Shown: positions 6,447 through 12,565 of the stretch, one piece after another | How the letters are laid out: each line of letters starts with the position of its first letter | How positions within the stretch are numbered: the first letter of the stretch is position 1 | Origin: a virus | Virus record (IMG/VR): IMGVR_UViG_3300035074_000056 | Span: 1 to 52,529 of that record | Strand: one strand, 5' to 3' | DNA: 52,529 nt | Notes under the pieces: model-generated | Told to the model about the DNA's origin: nothing | Database searches by the model: none | The model's input: the letters and a program-made list of their open reading frames with translations, nothing else | Program-made: the position numbers and the translations under genes

Positions 6447-6667
6447 GCAAAAGTCCGAAGAGCGGTCGGGTTCTCACCGCCTACCTTACCCTACTACTCT
6501 AGAATTCAGGAAAGGCCCTGTTGTGCGTTTGGCGCTCCTCATAAATCGACCCGGAACAACGGCGGGCCTTCCGGGTGCCCCTGTGCGAGTTCCGGACCTG
6601 CCGGATTATCAACACACCCTCTCTTTGAGCAATCCTGCACGTCTGCTGGTTAAGCTTGAGGGGCCAT
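6418..6667 (-). ncRNA. candidate structured small RNA, about 250 nt
   Basis: No convincing protein frame fills this gap. Leftward, an extended -10 box (TGCTATAAT, minus strand 6682-6674) would start RNA near 6667, and the terminator at 6446-6418 would end it. The RNA has internal pairing, for example CCGGAAC with GTTCCGG around a GC-rich arm, and GCGGT with ACCGC near the 3' end. Alternatively this is an untranslated trailer of the 8392-6738 transcript. No RNA family is recognised. Confidence 0.4.
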
Positions 6668-6673
6668 GGAATT

Positions 6674-6682
6674 ATTATAGCA
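6674..6682 (-). promoter_or_regulatory. extended -10 promoter (leftward)
   Basis: TGCTATAAT on the minus strand is a perfect extended -10 element. The -35 position (ATAAGG) is poor, as is common for extended -10 promoters. It points into the structured non-coding stretch ending at the 6418-6446 terminator. Confidence 0.5.
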
Positions 6683-6737
6683 AAACAAAAAGCCCACCTT
6701 ATACAGGCAGGCAGAAGAGAGACGGGTGAGGTAAAAA

Positions 6738-7232
6738 CTATTTCATAGAGGTTTGGAGTTCATTCAAGTTGCCCAGGTCGTTCATGCGCCTTCCGGCTGG
6801 CTCCAGGTCCACACCTCGTGAGCTGGCGACCATCGTTCCATAGGCGCTGTAGATGGCCGGATTAAGGCCGTGGTCATCCATATATTGATGCTCCACGATC
6901 TGCACGGTTTGGCAGAGGCGAGGGTTAAAATGGAGCCCTGTTCCACACACGTCTTGCCGGTCGCGCATGATCTGAGCAAGCCCGGAGTCCTTGACCCAGC
7001 CCATAGTATCCTGAAACACAATATCTAAGGGGTTAATGTGACCAAACCAGCAAGCACTGCCCAGCGCCATAACCGATCCGACAATAACAAGGCCGACCTG
7101 ATAGCAGATTTTCTTAACAAAAAGCGGCAACATACTTCCATTTCCTTTCTCACTCACTTTCTTACGCGGTTTCTTATCGTCTAAAAAGCCTTCCATTGGC
7201 TGAGGCTCAAACCATTCCAGGGCGTCACTCAT
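6738..7232 (-). CDS. membrane-anchored protein, 164 aa
   Basis: Starts at ATG 7230-7232 (MSDALEWFEPQPMEGF), which overlaps the stop of the 41-residue upstream gene. About 40 charged cytoplasmic residues (DDKKPRKKVSEKGNG) precede one membrane segment (about residues 46-62, VGLVIVGSVMALGSACW) and an extracytoplasmic domain of about 100 residues with two Cys (CGTGLHFNPRLC) that could form a disulfide. Last gene of the leftward 8392-6738 cluster. Function unknown. Confidence 0.65.
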   Translation of the reverse strand: MSDALEWFEPQPMEGFLDDKKPRKKVSEKGNGSMLPLFVKKICYQVGLVIVGSVMALGSACWFGHINPLDIVFQDTMGWVKDSGLAQIMRDRQDVCGTGLHFNPRLCQTVQIVEHQYMDDHGLNPAIYSAYGTMVASSRGVDLEPAGRRMNDLGNLNELQTSMK

Positions 7233-7350
7233 TCCATTGCGCCTCCCATCTAGCATCCTCTTCTAGTGTGTCTTCCGCTTCCTCCTGGCGGGCGTACCGC
7301 TCAGCCATGCAGAAACCAAGGCCCAGCAGGGCCAGTATCAGGCCGTCCAT
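7225..7350 (-). CDS. small membrane protein, 41 aa
   Basis: ATG 7348-7350, preceded by CGGAGAAAGTGA. It starts MDGLILALLGLGFCMAERYA: a short hydrophobic N-terminal segment followed by an acidic helix (RQEEAEDTLEEDARW). Its TGA lies inside the first codons of the downstream gene. Probably membrane-associated. Function unknown. Confidence 0.6.
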   Translation of the reverse strand: MDGLILALLGLGFCMAERYARQEEAEDTLEEDARWEAQWNE

Positions 7351-7395
7351 TCACTTTCTCCGATTTATAGTAAAGTTACTATGGTTTACCCTTGG

Positions 7396-7587
7396 TTATT
7401 GTGGGGGATCGGGCAGCCCGTCGTTAATAGCGCCCATCATTTGCCCGCAGGCTTGCCGGTGTCCAGATTTCCGCCCAAGATTAAAGCCATCTTCGTAAAT
7501 CTTCGCAGCGTTCGGCCCATAAACAGCCAGGAGGTGAGCGCCTTGGACCTTCGCCATCTCGATGAATTCATCGGTGTATTCACTCAT
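7396..7587 (-). CDS. hypothetical protein, 63 aa
   Basis: 63 residues starting MSEYTDEFIEMAKVQG. Helical and soluble, with GRKSGHRQACGQMMGA near the C-terminus and no motif recognised. Preceded by AGGAG-like sequence within the leftward cluster. Confidence 0.6.
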   Translation of the reverse strand: MSEYTDEFIEMAKVQGAHLLAVYGPNAAKIYEDGFNLGRKSGHRQACGQMMGAINDGLPDPPQ

Positions 7588-7602
7588 AATTCATCTACTC
7601 CT

Positions 7603-7854
7603 CTATTTGTTTACGGGCTGAAAGGGCTTAACGGCGTTCAGGATTTCTGCCTTGGCCCGCCTAATACTATCCAACAAGAGCGTATTTTCTGCGTTGATAT
7701 CGGCAAGGTCTTTCACAATACGGCGGGGGAGGCTGCCAATAGTCCACTCACCGCTCGTCTTGTCATCTTCATGGACAATGCGCAGGGTGCCGTCATGCGT
7801 GAGATAAATCTTAATCTCAGCCAGCAGGATGGGCTCTTTTTCTCTTGCTTCCAT
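7603..7854 (-). CDS. hypothetical protein, 83 aa
   Basis: Start at ATG 7852-7854 (MEAREKEPILLAEIK), chosen because AAGGAG lies 7 bases upstream. An in-frame TTG two codons earlier is less likely. Beta-rich first half, then a helix (RIVKDLADINAENTLLLDSI). Function unknown. Confidence 0.65.
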   Translation of the reverse strand: MEAREKEPILLAEIKIYLTHDGTLRIVHEDDKTSGEWTIGSLPRRIVKDLADINAENTLLLDSIRRAKAEILNAVKPFQPVNK

Positions 7855-7898
7855 AATCAAACTCCTTCTAAAAAAATTCTATTAAGTCTTATATAGGG

Positions 7899-8102
7899 TT
7901 AAGGCTCGATCGTCCAGACTTCAATATCATCAATATCTTCACCGTCTGGACCTTTATCCAGCAAGATATCGGCGGCTCGCTCTATGGCTAAACTTGGAAT
8001 CATAGACTCCGAAAACCCTTCGGGTAGCTTGCCCTGAACATACACAGTGAAAGTCACGGTTGCAGAATATTTATGGGTGTAATTCAGTTTTACTGCTTCC
8101 AT
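7899..8102 (-). CDS. hypothetical protein, 67 aa
   Basis: 67 residues (MEAVKLNYTHKYSATVTF) forming a probable small beta-sheet protein with an acidic end (DGEDIDDIEVW). AGGAAT lies upstream. No family recognised. Confidence 0.6.
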   Translation of the reverse strand: MEAVKLNYTHKYSATVTFTVYVQGKLPEGFSESMIPSLAIERAADILLDKGPDGEDIDDIEVWTIEP

Positions 8103-8149
8103 CCTAAGATTCCTTTCATACTCTTATACAGTAAATAGGGGGAGGGGCT

Positions 8150-8392
8150 TTAAGCCCGGTCCTTAATCCTGACAGCCTTACTAATGACACGATCCCCATG
8201 CCGAAGAAGCGCCGATCTCGCCGGGGCAAGCTTGGAAAGACGGCCAACGAACTCAACGGAGGCCAACGCCATGAGCGCATCTGCCAAGAACTTAATGCCT
8301 TGAGCCTGCTCGAACGGCAACACAGCGTAATGCACTTCGTTGATCGCCCATTTTACACCGTCTAACAAGCCTTGTGCTTCTGATTTTTTCAT
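8150..8392 (-). CDS. hypothetical protein, first gene of leftward cluster
   Basis: 80 residues from ATG 8390-8392 (MKKSEAQGLLDGVKWAIN), placed by AGGAG about 8 bases upstream. A longer frame to 8437 enters the operator. The protein is helical, with a basic C-terminus (RHGDRVISKAVRIKDRA). It is the first gene downstream of the palindromic operator at 8429-8446, so it may be controlled directly by whatever binds there. Function unknown. Confidence 0.65.
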   Translation of the reverse strand: MKKSEAQGLLDGVKWAINEVHYAVLPFEQAQGIKFLADALMALASVEFVGRLSKLAPARSALLRHGDRVISKAVRIKDRA

Positions 8393-8428
8393 CTCTAAAA
8401 TCTCCTTTTGTTTAACCTTATGAATATA

Positions 8429-8472
8429 GATTACCACGTGGTAATCATTAATGCAACTACCACAGCGTAATC
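8429..8472. promoter_or_regulatory. palindromic operator pair between divergent genes
   Basis: GATTACCACGTGGTAATC (8429-8446) is a perfect 18-bp palindrome. A second, imperfect copy, TACCACAGCGTAATC, lies at 8458-8472, 26 bp away start to start. A leftward promoter with TTGCAT, a 17-bp spacer and TAATCT overlaps the perfect copy. Rightward, TTGATT (8476-8481), 17 bp, GATATA (8499-8504) lies just past the second copy. One dimeric regulator could therefore control both directions. Confidence 0.7.
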
Positions 8473-8536
8473 TTTTTGATTGAATTGTTTACTCTGTCGA
8501 TATATCATGTAGGAGTATTGGCATCAGGAAACCACA

Positions 8537-8722
8537 ATGAAAATAGTGTCACTTTGCAAGCTGGCAAAGCGTGAGGATGTGCATCAAGTCTATCTACGCA
8601 AGGTAGTAGGCAAATTCAAGCGCGGAGAGATTACAGACTGGCGCGGCTGGAAGTTTTTTGGCTGGTCGGCTTGCTGGCTGGCTTATAAGGATGAACCCGC
8701 AGACCTGGAGATTGATGTATGA
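8537..8722 (+). CDS. hypothetical protein, 61 aa
   Basis: First rightward gene after the divergent operator (MKIVSLCKLAKREDVHQV). Small, basic and Trp-rich (DWRGWKFFGWSACW). AGGAAA lies upstream. It could be a DNA-binding protein by charge, but no motif is certain. Overlaps the GIY-YIG gene by 4 bases. Confidence 0.65.
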   Translation: MKIVSLCKLAKREDVHQVYLRKVVGKFKRGEITDWRGWKFFGWSACWLAYKDEPADLEIDV

Positions 8723-9258
8723 ACCAAACTCATTACCTTACTCAAAATTTTCCTGTTCGGGATGGCTTTAAGTATATCTATCTTCTGAGAGAGCCTGGCA
8801 CTGATAATGTGCGGTACATTGGCTGTACCAAAAAGCCTGCAATCCGCGCTTCTCAACATGCCAAGACTGGGGATTGGGAGATGAAGATTCTTGATCTTGT
8901 TCCAGAGGATAAGGCTGCTGATTTCGAGGCTGCTTACATTCACATCTATTTGCGGGCAGGTCATCAACTGCGGAACAAGGCGAGTGTAGAGAAAGCCAAG
9001 CGTCGCCCTGAAATATTGAAGCCATGCGCCCTAAAGTACAATGTTAAAGAATGGGGACTTCCAGAGGCTTGGGTGATCCGTCGTTGTGCCAACAAAAGCG
9101 TCACGGCGAAGGTTGTTTTAGAAGAGATTGCACCCCGAGCCGCAAACGTTGGGCCGGTCTACTCTTCAGATCGTTTCAGCGATGACCAACCACCCCCAAC
9201 CGGCAAGTATGCGAACCGATGGGCTTATGAAGAAGCAACAGGCCGCAGCTTTTATTAG
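8719..9258 (+). CDS. GIY-YIG nuclease-like protein
   Basis: 179 residues. Y19-I-Y21 followed by R32-Y33-I34-G35 form the GIY-YIG core (YIYLLREP ... VRYIG). R43 (IRASQH) and E70 (ADFEAAYI) fit the catalytic Arg and Glu of this nuclease fold. A C-terminal extension (about 90-179) ends in WAYEEATGRSFY and may bind DNA. GIY-YIG proteins cut DNA as homing endonucleases, repair enzymes or phage-exclusion factors. There is no intron or split gene nearby, so it is a free-standing type. Translationally coupled (ATGA) to the 61-residue gene. Confidence 0.8.
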   Translation: MNQTHYLTQNFPVRDGFKYIYLLREPGTDNVRYIGCTKKPAIRASQHAKTGDWEMKILDLVPEDKAADFEAAYIHIYLRAGHQLRNKASVEKAKRRPEILKPCALKYNVKEWGLPEAWVIRRCANKSVTAKVVLEEIAPRAANVGPVYSSDRFSDDQPPPTGKYANRWAYEEATGRSFY

Positions 9259-9260
9259 GC

Positions 9261-9434
9261 ATGGGTGAAATCATAGACCAAGCCATAGAAGATACTAAGT
9301 CTACTGTTGACAAAGCGTCAACGGTTGAACCGGCCACCCTAAAACCCAATACTGATAAGGATTTACAGAAAAAAACACCCTCCGAACCGGCACCCCCTGA
9401 AACAGTCTATGAGCGCGTTCCTGTTGACGACTAA
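9261..9434 (+). CDS. small acidic protein, 57 aa
   Basis: Two bases after the GIY-YIG stop, ATG 9261 opens a 57-residue frame (MGEIIDQAIEDTKSTVDKAS) rich in Glu, Asp, Thr and Pro, probably disordered. No RBS of note. Position in a chain of closely packed rightward small genes is the main support. Confidence 0.5.
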   Translation: MGEIIDQAIEDTKSTVDKASTVEPATLKPNTDKDLQKKTPSEPAPPETVYERVPVDD

Positions 9435-9454
9435 CTAATAAAGAGGGATGAAAT

Positions 9455-9634
9455 ATGAGCCCAGAAAAATTGATAAAAAAATATGAGCGTCTTGCTGGAC
9501 GAGAGGCCACGGAAACGGAGAAAACAGGGATCATAGAATGTTGCCGAGTCAGCGATATTTTGCTTCGGTATGCCTTTGAGGCTTACTATAAACCGAAGGT
9601 CACTTGGCTGTCAGGCGGCCCCCCTAACAAATAA
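9455..9634 (+). CDS. small basic protein, 59 aa
   Basis: ATG 9455, preceded by AAGAGGGATGAAAT, gives 59 residues (MSPEKLIKKYERLAGREATE) forming helices, with a YYKPKVTWLSGG end. Function unknown. Packed between small rightward genes. Confidence 0.5.
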   Translation: MSPEKLIKKYERLAGREATETEKTGIIECCRVSDILLRYAFEAYYKPKVTWLSGGPPNK

Positions 9635-9662
9635 TACCCTTTGATAATGGATGGAATAGAGA

Positions 9663-9902
9663 ATGAGTGAAGACTATACCGCACGATATCTAAAAACCCG
9701 TTCAGAGTTTGTGGAAAAGAATCTGCGGTCATATTTCGGCATCACCGATGAAATATTGGAGCGATGGAAAGCCGACCCTTACCGCACCATGCAGGAGCAG
9801 GCCATCACGCGGGAGGAACTTGGGAAAATAGCCGAGGACTTTGGGGCCTTATTTGATGAGCATCGCCATCCCCTCAGAACTAACAAAGGAGAATCTTTAT
9901 AG
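9663..9902 (+). CDS. hypothetical protein, 79 aa
   Basis: 79 residues (MSEDYTARYLKTRSEFVEKN), helical and charged; contains GITDEILERWKADPYRTM. No recognised domain. Precedes a 37-residue membrane peptide with a zero-base gap. Confidence 0.65.
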   Translation: MSEDYTARYLKTRSEFVEKNLRSYFGITDEILERWKADPYRTMQEQAITREELGKIAEDFGALFDEHRHPLRTNKGESL

Positions 9903-10016
9903 ATGGAAGAGAAGTACAGGCTTTTATACTTTCTAATGAGTATATTTTGTGGTGGTGCCGGCATCATGCTTATCACAATAAGCATCATCATGACTGTCCG
10001 CTTTTACAGACCATAA
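9903..10016 (+). CDS. small membrane protein, 37 aa
   Basis: ATG 9903 immediately follows the previous stop; AAAGGAG is 9-15 bases upstream, at 9888-9894. The 37 residues are mostly one membrane segment (GGAGIMLITISIIMTV) flanked by MEEKYR and a basic RFYRP end. Function unknown. Confidence 0.55.
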   Translation: MEEKYRLLYFLMSIFCGGAGIMLITISIIMTVRFYRP

Positions 10017-10040
10017 CCCAAACAATAAATGGAGGATAGA

Positions 10041-10301
10041 ATGAGCGAGCAGCGCCGCTATTTCTGCATAAAATGCCAAGACCTAAAACCAGAAAACGAA
10101 TTCCTACCCTCCGTTTGTGCTGGGATGTTAAGCCCCTACTGTGTAGATTGCGAAAATGAGGAGATAGGGCGCGGCTTTCCATGGCCTTATCATGTAAACG
10201 AAGAAGCTCTAAAAGCCAATTACTTGGAGTTTAGAATAAAAGTTGAAGTTAGAGGCAACGCCAGCTTCATAATTGGCCCAAACAGAAAGAATAAATCATG
10301 A
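10041..10301 (+). CDS. zinc-finger-like protein, 86 aa
   Basis: Start at ATG 10041, because GGAGG (10031-10035) is at correct spacing; the earlier ATG at 10029 overlaps the RBS. MSEQRRYFCIKCQDLK begins a four-Cys motif (CIKC ... YCVDC) typical of small phage HNH-like or zinc-ribbon proteins. The nuclease His/Asn residues are not evident. ATGA-coupled to the next gene. Confidence 0.65.
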   Translation: MSEQRRYFCIKCQDLKPENEFLPSVCAGMLSPYCVDCENEEIGRGFPWPYHVNEEALKANYLEFRIKVEVRGNASFIIGPNRKNKS

Positions 10302-10558
10302 CAGATTGGAAACCAATAGAGAACATACCTGAATTTTTGAAACAGGACGAGCGCCGCGTTCAGCTTTGGACAAAGGGGCCTTTTTACCCAGATGGTGAAC
10401 CCATAACAGCCTATTGGGATGGCGACTGTTGGGAATTAGGCGGTAACGAATTTTATGAAAGCTATGATCGTGGCGGCTTTGAACAAGGAGTAACCTTTAC
10501 CCACTACGCAGAAATTACCCCACCAAACACATTGACAACGCCAAATACTACAGCTTAG
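10298..10558 (+). CDS. DUF551-like phage protein, 86 aa
   Basis: Pattern MTDWKPIENIPEFLKQDERR ... VQLW ... ITAYWDGDCWELGG ... VTFTHYAEITPP matches the small phage proteins of the DUF551 type: W-x-P-I near the start, a central WDG, and a closing THW/THY-x-P motif. That family has no known function and is common in phage accessory regions. Assigned by eye. Confidence 0.55.
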   Translation: MTDWKPIENIPEFLKQDERRVQLWTKGPFYPDGEPITAYWDGDCWELGGNEFYESYDRGGFEQGVTFTHYAEITPPNTLTTPNTTA

Positions 10559-10640
10559 AATTGTTATATTAACTTTCGCACCCCATTTTTGTTAGAGAGT
10601 CACACAATCGATTAACGGCTGCATCCGCCTCCGGGGCATT

Positions 10641-11039
10641 ATGCAGGCCGAGAGGGCGGCGGCGGCGTTGGCATATTTAGAGTGTTGCGGTTTAAAACAA
10701 AAGGCTAAGTCTTATCGCTTGGCGTCCCTGACCAACCCGGATTACAAGTTCCAACGGGCGTACGTCCTTCCCAAGTGCAAGGTTTGCAAGATTAAACTGA
10801 TGCAATGGCGAGGCGAATTACCGGATGGTTCTCTGGATCGGTGGAATGATATCGATTACAGCAACTATAAGCTTTGGCAGAAACGCATCGATAACGGTGA
10901 GGCCAAACCAGAAGCCCAACTTATGAGCGAGTACAGCGAACGCATAGCAGGCCCTATTGACGGGCAGATCCAGTATCAAACCAAGCTATGCGAAGCCCAT
11001 AAGTGGTACAAGGGAAACCGTGTGGTGGTGTCTACATGA
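10641..11039 (+). CDS. hypothetical protein with two CxxC-type Cys pairs, 132 aa
   Basis: 132 residues (MQAERAAAALAYLECCGLKQ); C-K-V-C-K and scattered charged helices, no recognised family. The start is uncertain: no clear RBS precedes 10641, and the 82-base gap upstream (10559-10640) holds nothing else. It overlaps the next small ORF by ATGA. Confidence 0.55.
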   Translation: MQAERAAAALAYLECCGLKQKAKSYRLASLTNPDYKFQRAYVLPKCKVCKIKLMQWRGELPDGSLDRWNDIDYSNYKLWQKRIDNGEAKPEAQLMSEYSERIAGPIDGQIQYQTKLCEAHKWYKGNRVVVST

Positions 11040-11110
11040 GTACTGACTTTGCATTAGGCATGCTCGCTGGGTTGGTCATAGGTCAACTACTAATCCAGAT
11101 CTTTCGATGA
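11036..11110 (+). CDS. membrane micropeptide, 24 aa
   Basis: ATGA-coupled to the previous gene and overlapping the next one. MSTDFALGMLAGLVIGQLLI then QIFR: a single membrane helix with a basic end. Supported only by the stop-start overlaps on both sides. Confidence 0.45.
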   Translation: MSTDFALGMLAGLVIGQLLIQIFR

Positions 11111-11226
11111 TTCGGTGGTTCTTGAGCTTCTTCGGTGTGCATTGCAACCGTTGTAATAAACGATTCACTCAGCGATTCAAGGGCGAACGCTACTGCTTTA
11201 AGTGTGTACAGCTCAGTAGGATGTAG
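11107..11226 (+). CDS. zinc-ribbon micropeptide, 39 aa
   Basis: ATGA overlap with the preceding micropeptide. MIRWFLSFFGVHCNRCNKRF then RYCFKCVQL gives two CxxC pairs 15-16 residues apart with basic residues between, typical of a zinc ribbon. Function unknown. Confidence 0.5.
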   Translation: MIRWFLSFFGVHCNRCNKRFTQRFKGERYCFKCVQLSRM

Positions 11227-11228
11227 CC

Positions 11229-11462
11229 ATGCACCTGACCTCTACCTTAAATGATGTAGCTTGGGCATTAGAGCAATGCAGTTATGCAGTATCCCCACAG
11301 GTTAAAGAAGTTTTAGAGCATGAGCGCAAGCGCCTACTTGAAGCATCAAAGATAATCGCCGTAACAGGTAAAGACATAGAGCTATCCAGACTGTATGCCC
11401 AAGTACAGCAGGGCATCCCAAGACCAGACCCAAGACCTGATTCAGGGGATTATCGATTTTAA
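11229..11462 (+). CDS. hypothetical protein, 77 aa
   Basis: 77 residues (MHLTSTLNDVAWALEQCSYA), helical with a Pro/Asp/Arg-rich tail (GIPRPDPRPDSGDYRF). Just upstream of the HNH gene. No motif recognised. Confidence 0.55.
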   Translation: MHLTSTLNDVAWALEQCSYAVSPQVKEVLEHERKRLLEASKIIAVTGKDIELSRLYAQVQQGIPRPDPRPDSGDYRF

Positions 11463-11465
11463 CCC

Positions 11466-11816
11466 ATGCCCAAACAGCCCCCCTCCTTCAAGCCCCTACA
11501 TCACAAAACAGATAAACAAAGACAGAAGGACAACGACCAATGGCGTGGTAGTGCTAGTAGCAGGGGCTACAACCATCACTGGCGAGAGGCAAGGGAAGCT
11601 TGGTTGATGGTACACCCTTTGTGTGTACACTGCCTCAAGCAGGGCAGGACAGAGGCCGCTACTGTGGTTGACCACATCATCCCTCACTGTGGGGATATGG
11701 TTCTATTCTGGGATAGCGCAAACAACTGGCAGTCTTTGTGTAAGACACACCACGATGTCAAGACGGCAAGTGAAGACGGTGGGTTTGGGAATAAATTCAA
11801 ATCTAAATCAAAATAA
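11466..11816 (+). CDS. HNH endonuclease of the packaging module
   Basis: 116 residues with C53xxC56 (PLCVHC), then VVDHIIPHCGD (H70), LFWDSANNWQSLC (N86 or N87, C92) and KTHHDVKT (H95/H96). This is the ββα-metal HNH nuclease with a zinc knuckle. In phages with HK97-type terminases, an HNH protein encoded next to TerS/TerL assists cutting of cos ends during packaging. Its place just before a cos-like region and TerS fits exactly. Length is typical. Confidence 0.9.
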   Translation: MPKQPPSFKPLHHKTDKQRQKDNDQWRGSASSRGYNHHWREAREAWLMVHPLCVHCLKQGRTEAATVVDHIIPHCGDMVLFWDSANNWQSLCKTHHDVKTASEDGGFGNKFKSKSK

Positions 11817-11856
11817 TAAATTATTAAAACAGAATTCAAATCTTGATTCAAATATG

Positions 11857-11925
11857 AAGGGGTAGGGGTCAATATCTCTGGTATATACGAATGACAGACC
11901 GCGCCGTCCACAAACTTTTTTCTCC
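11857..11925 (+). other. cos-like packaging site candidate
   Basis: Between the HNH gene and TerS lies a conserved-looking arrangement: a G-rich run with GTAGGGGTC (11862-11870), AATATCTCTGG, and GACAGACCGCGCCGTCC (11893-11909), then a T-run. From memory, G-rich sequence, a TCTCTGG motif and a GACCGCGC core in this order mark the cos region of HNH/P27-terminase phages. The rest of 11926-12145 is AT-rich, without a gene. Confidence 0.5.
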
Positions 11926-12145
11926 ACAAAATTCAAAGTTTTAAATAGAAGCTAAAAAGCATATACAAAATGGCTAATTTATCGCCTTTCCATATCTAAA
12001 ATTGTTTAGAAGTGTTTCTGAAATTGTTTTTAAAAAATAATAGCAACACCCCCTGAGTGGGTTTCCAGCTCTAAAAAAAGTGAGTGTTGCCGCAAACAAA
12101 GGTTTGGCGCAGGTTTCGCGCTCATGCATCATAAAGGAAATCAGA

Positions 12146-12565
12146 ATGACCAGAGGCAGACCGCCAAAGGCCACGAAAGTGCTTGAGCTGTCGGGGGCCT
12201 ACAAAAAGAACCCCCAACGCAAGAAGGCCCGCGCAAGCGAGATTCAGCCAAGCGCAGGGCCTATGCCTGAATGGCGCTGCATGGAAGGCAAGACGGACAA
12301 GGACGCCTTCGACATACTGATTGCATCCATTAACCCGGCGGTCTTGACGCCTGACGACTACGTTGTTCTTCATATCATGGCGCATTTGCTGTTTTTGAGC
12401 TGGCACGATGCCGCGACGGCTTCACAGCAGACTTTGCTGGTCAATACCCTTTGCGGAAAATTTGGCATGTCCCCATCGGATCGGGCGCGGATGCAAGGCC
12501 CGGCGAAGGAAAAGCCAAAGAACCGGTGGAGTGATGTGGGATCAGATCGCACAGAAGTACGCTGA
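12146..12565 (+). CDS. terS: terminase small subunit, P27 family
   Basis: 139 residues from ATG 12146-12148 (MTRGRPPKATKVLELSGAYK), with AAGGAA just upstream; a longer frame from 12080 lacks an RBS. The N-terminal MxRGRPPKP-type start with LxGxxKKNPQR and the helical core (TPDDYVVLHIMAHLLFL) is the P27-type small terminase pattern. It recognises cos DNA and brings it to TerL. Overlaps the TerL start by 32 bases. Confidence 0.85.
   Translation: MTRGRPPKATKVLELSGAYKKNPQRKKARASEIQPSAGPMPEWRCMEGKTDKDAFDILIASINPAVLTPDDYVVLHIMAHLLFLSWHDAATASQQTLLVNTLCGKFGMSPSDRARMQGPAKEKPKNRWSDVGSDRTEVR

Noticed and set aside
6445-6729. 94-residue rightward ORF after integrase
   Set aside because: No RBS, a composition unlike proteins of this genome, and it lies over the terminator and structured stretch. 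Better explained as non-coding.
12080-12145. Upstream extension of the small terminase
   Set aside because: The conserved MTRGRPPKATK start with AAGGAA at 12146 is typical of the P27 family; the extension has no RBS.
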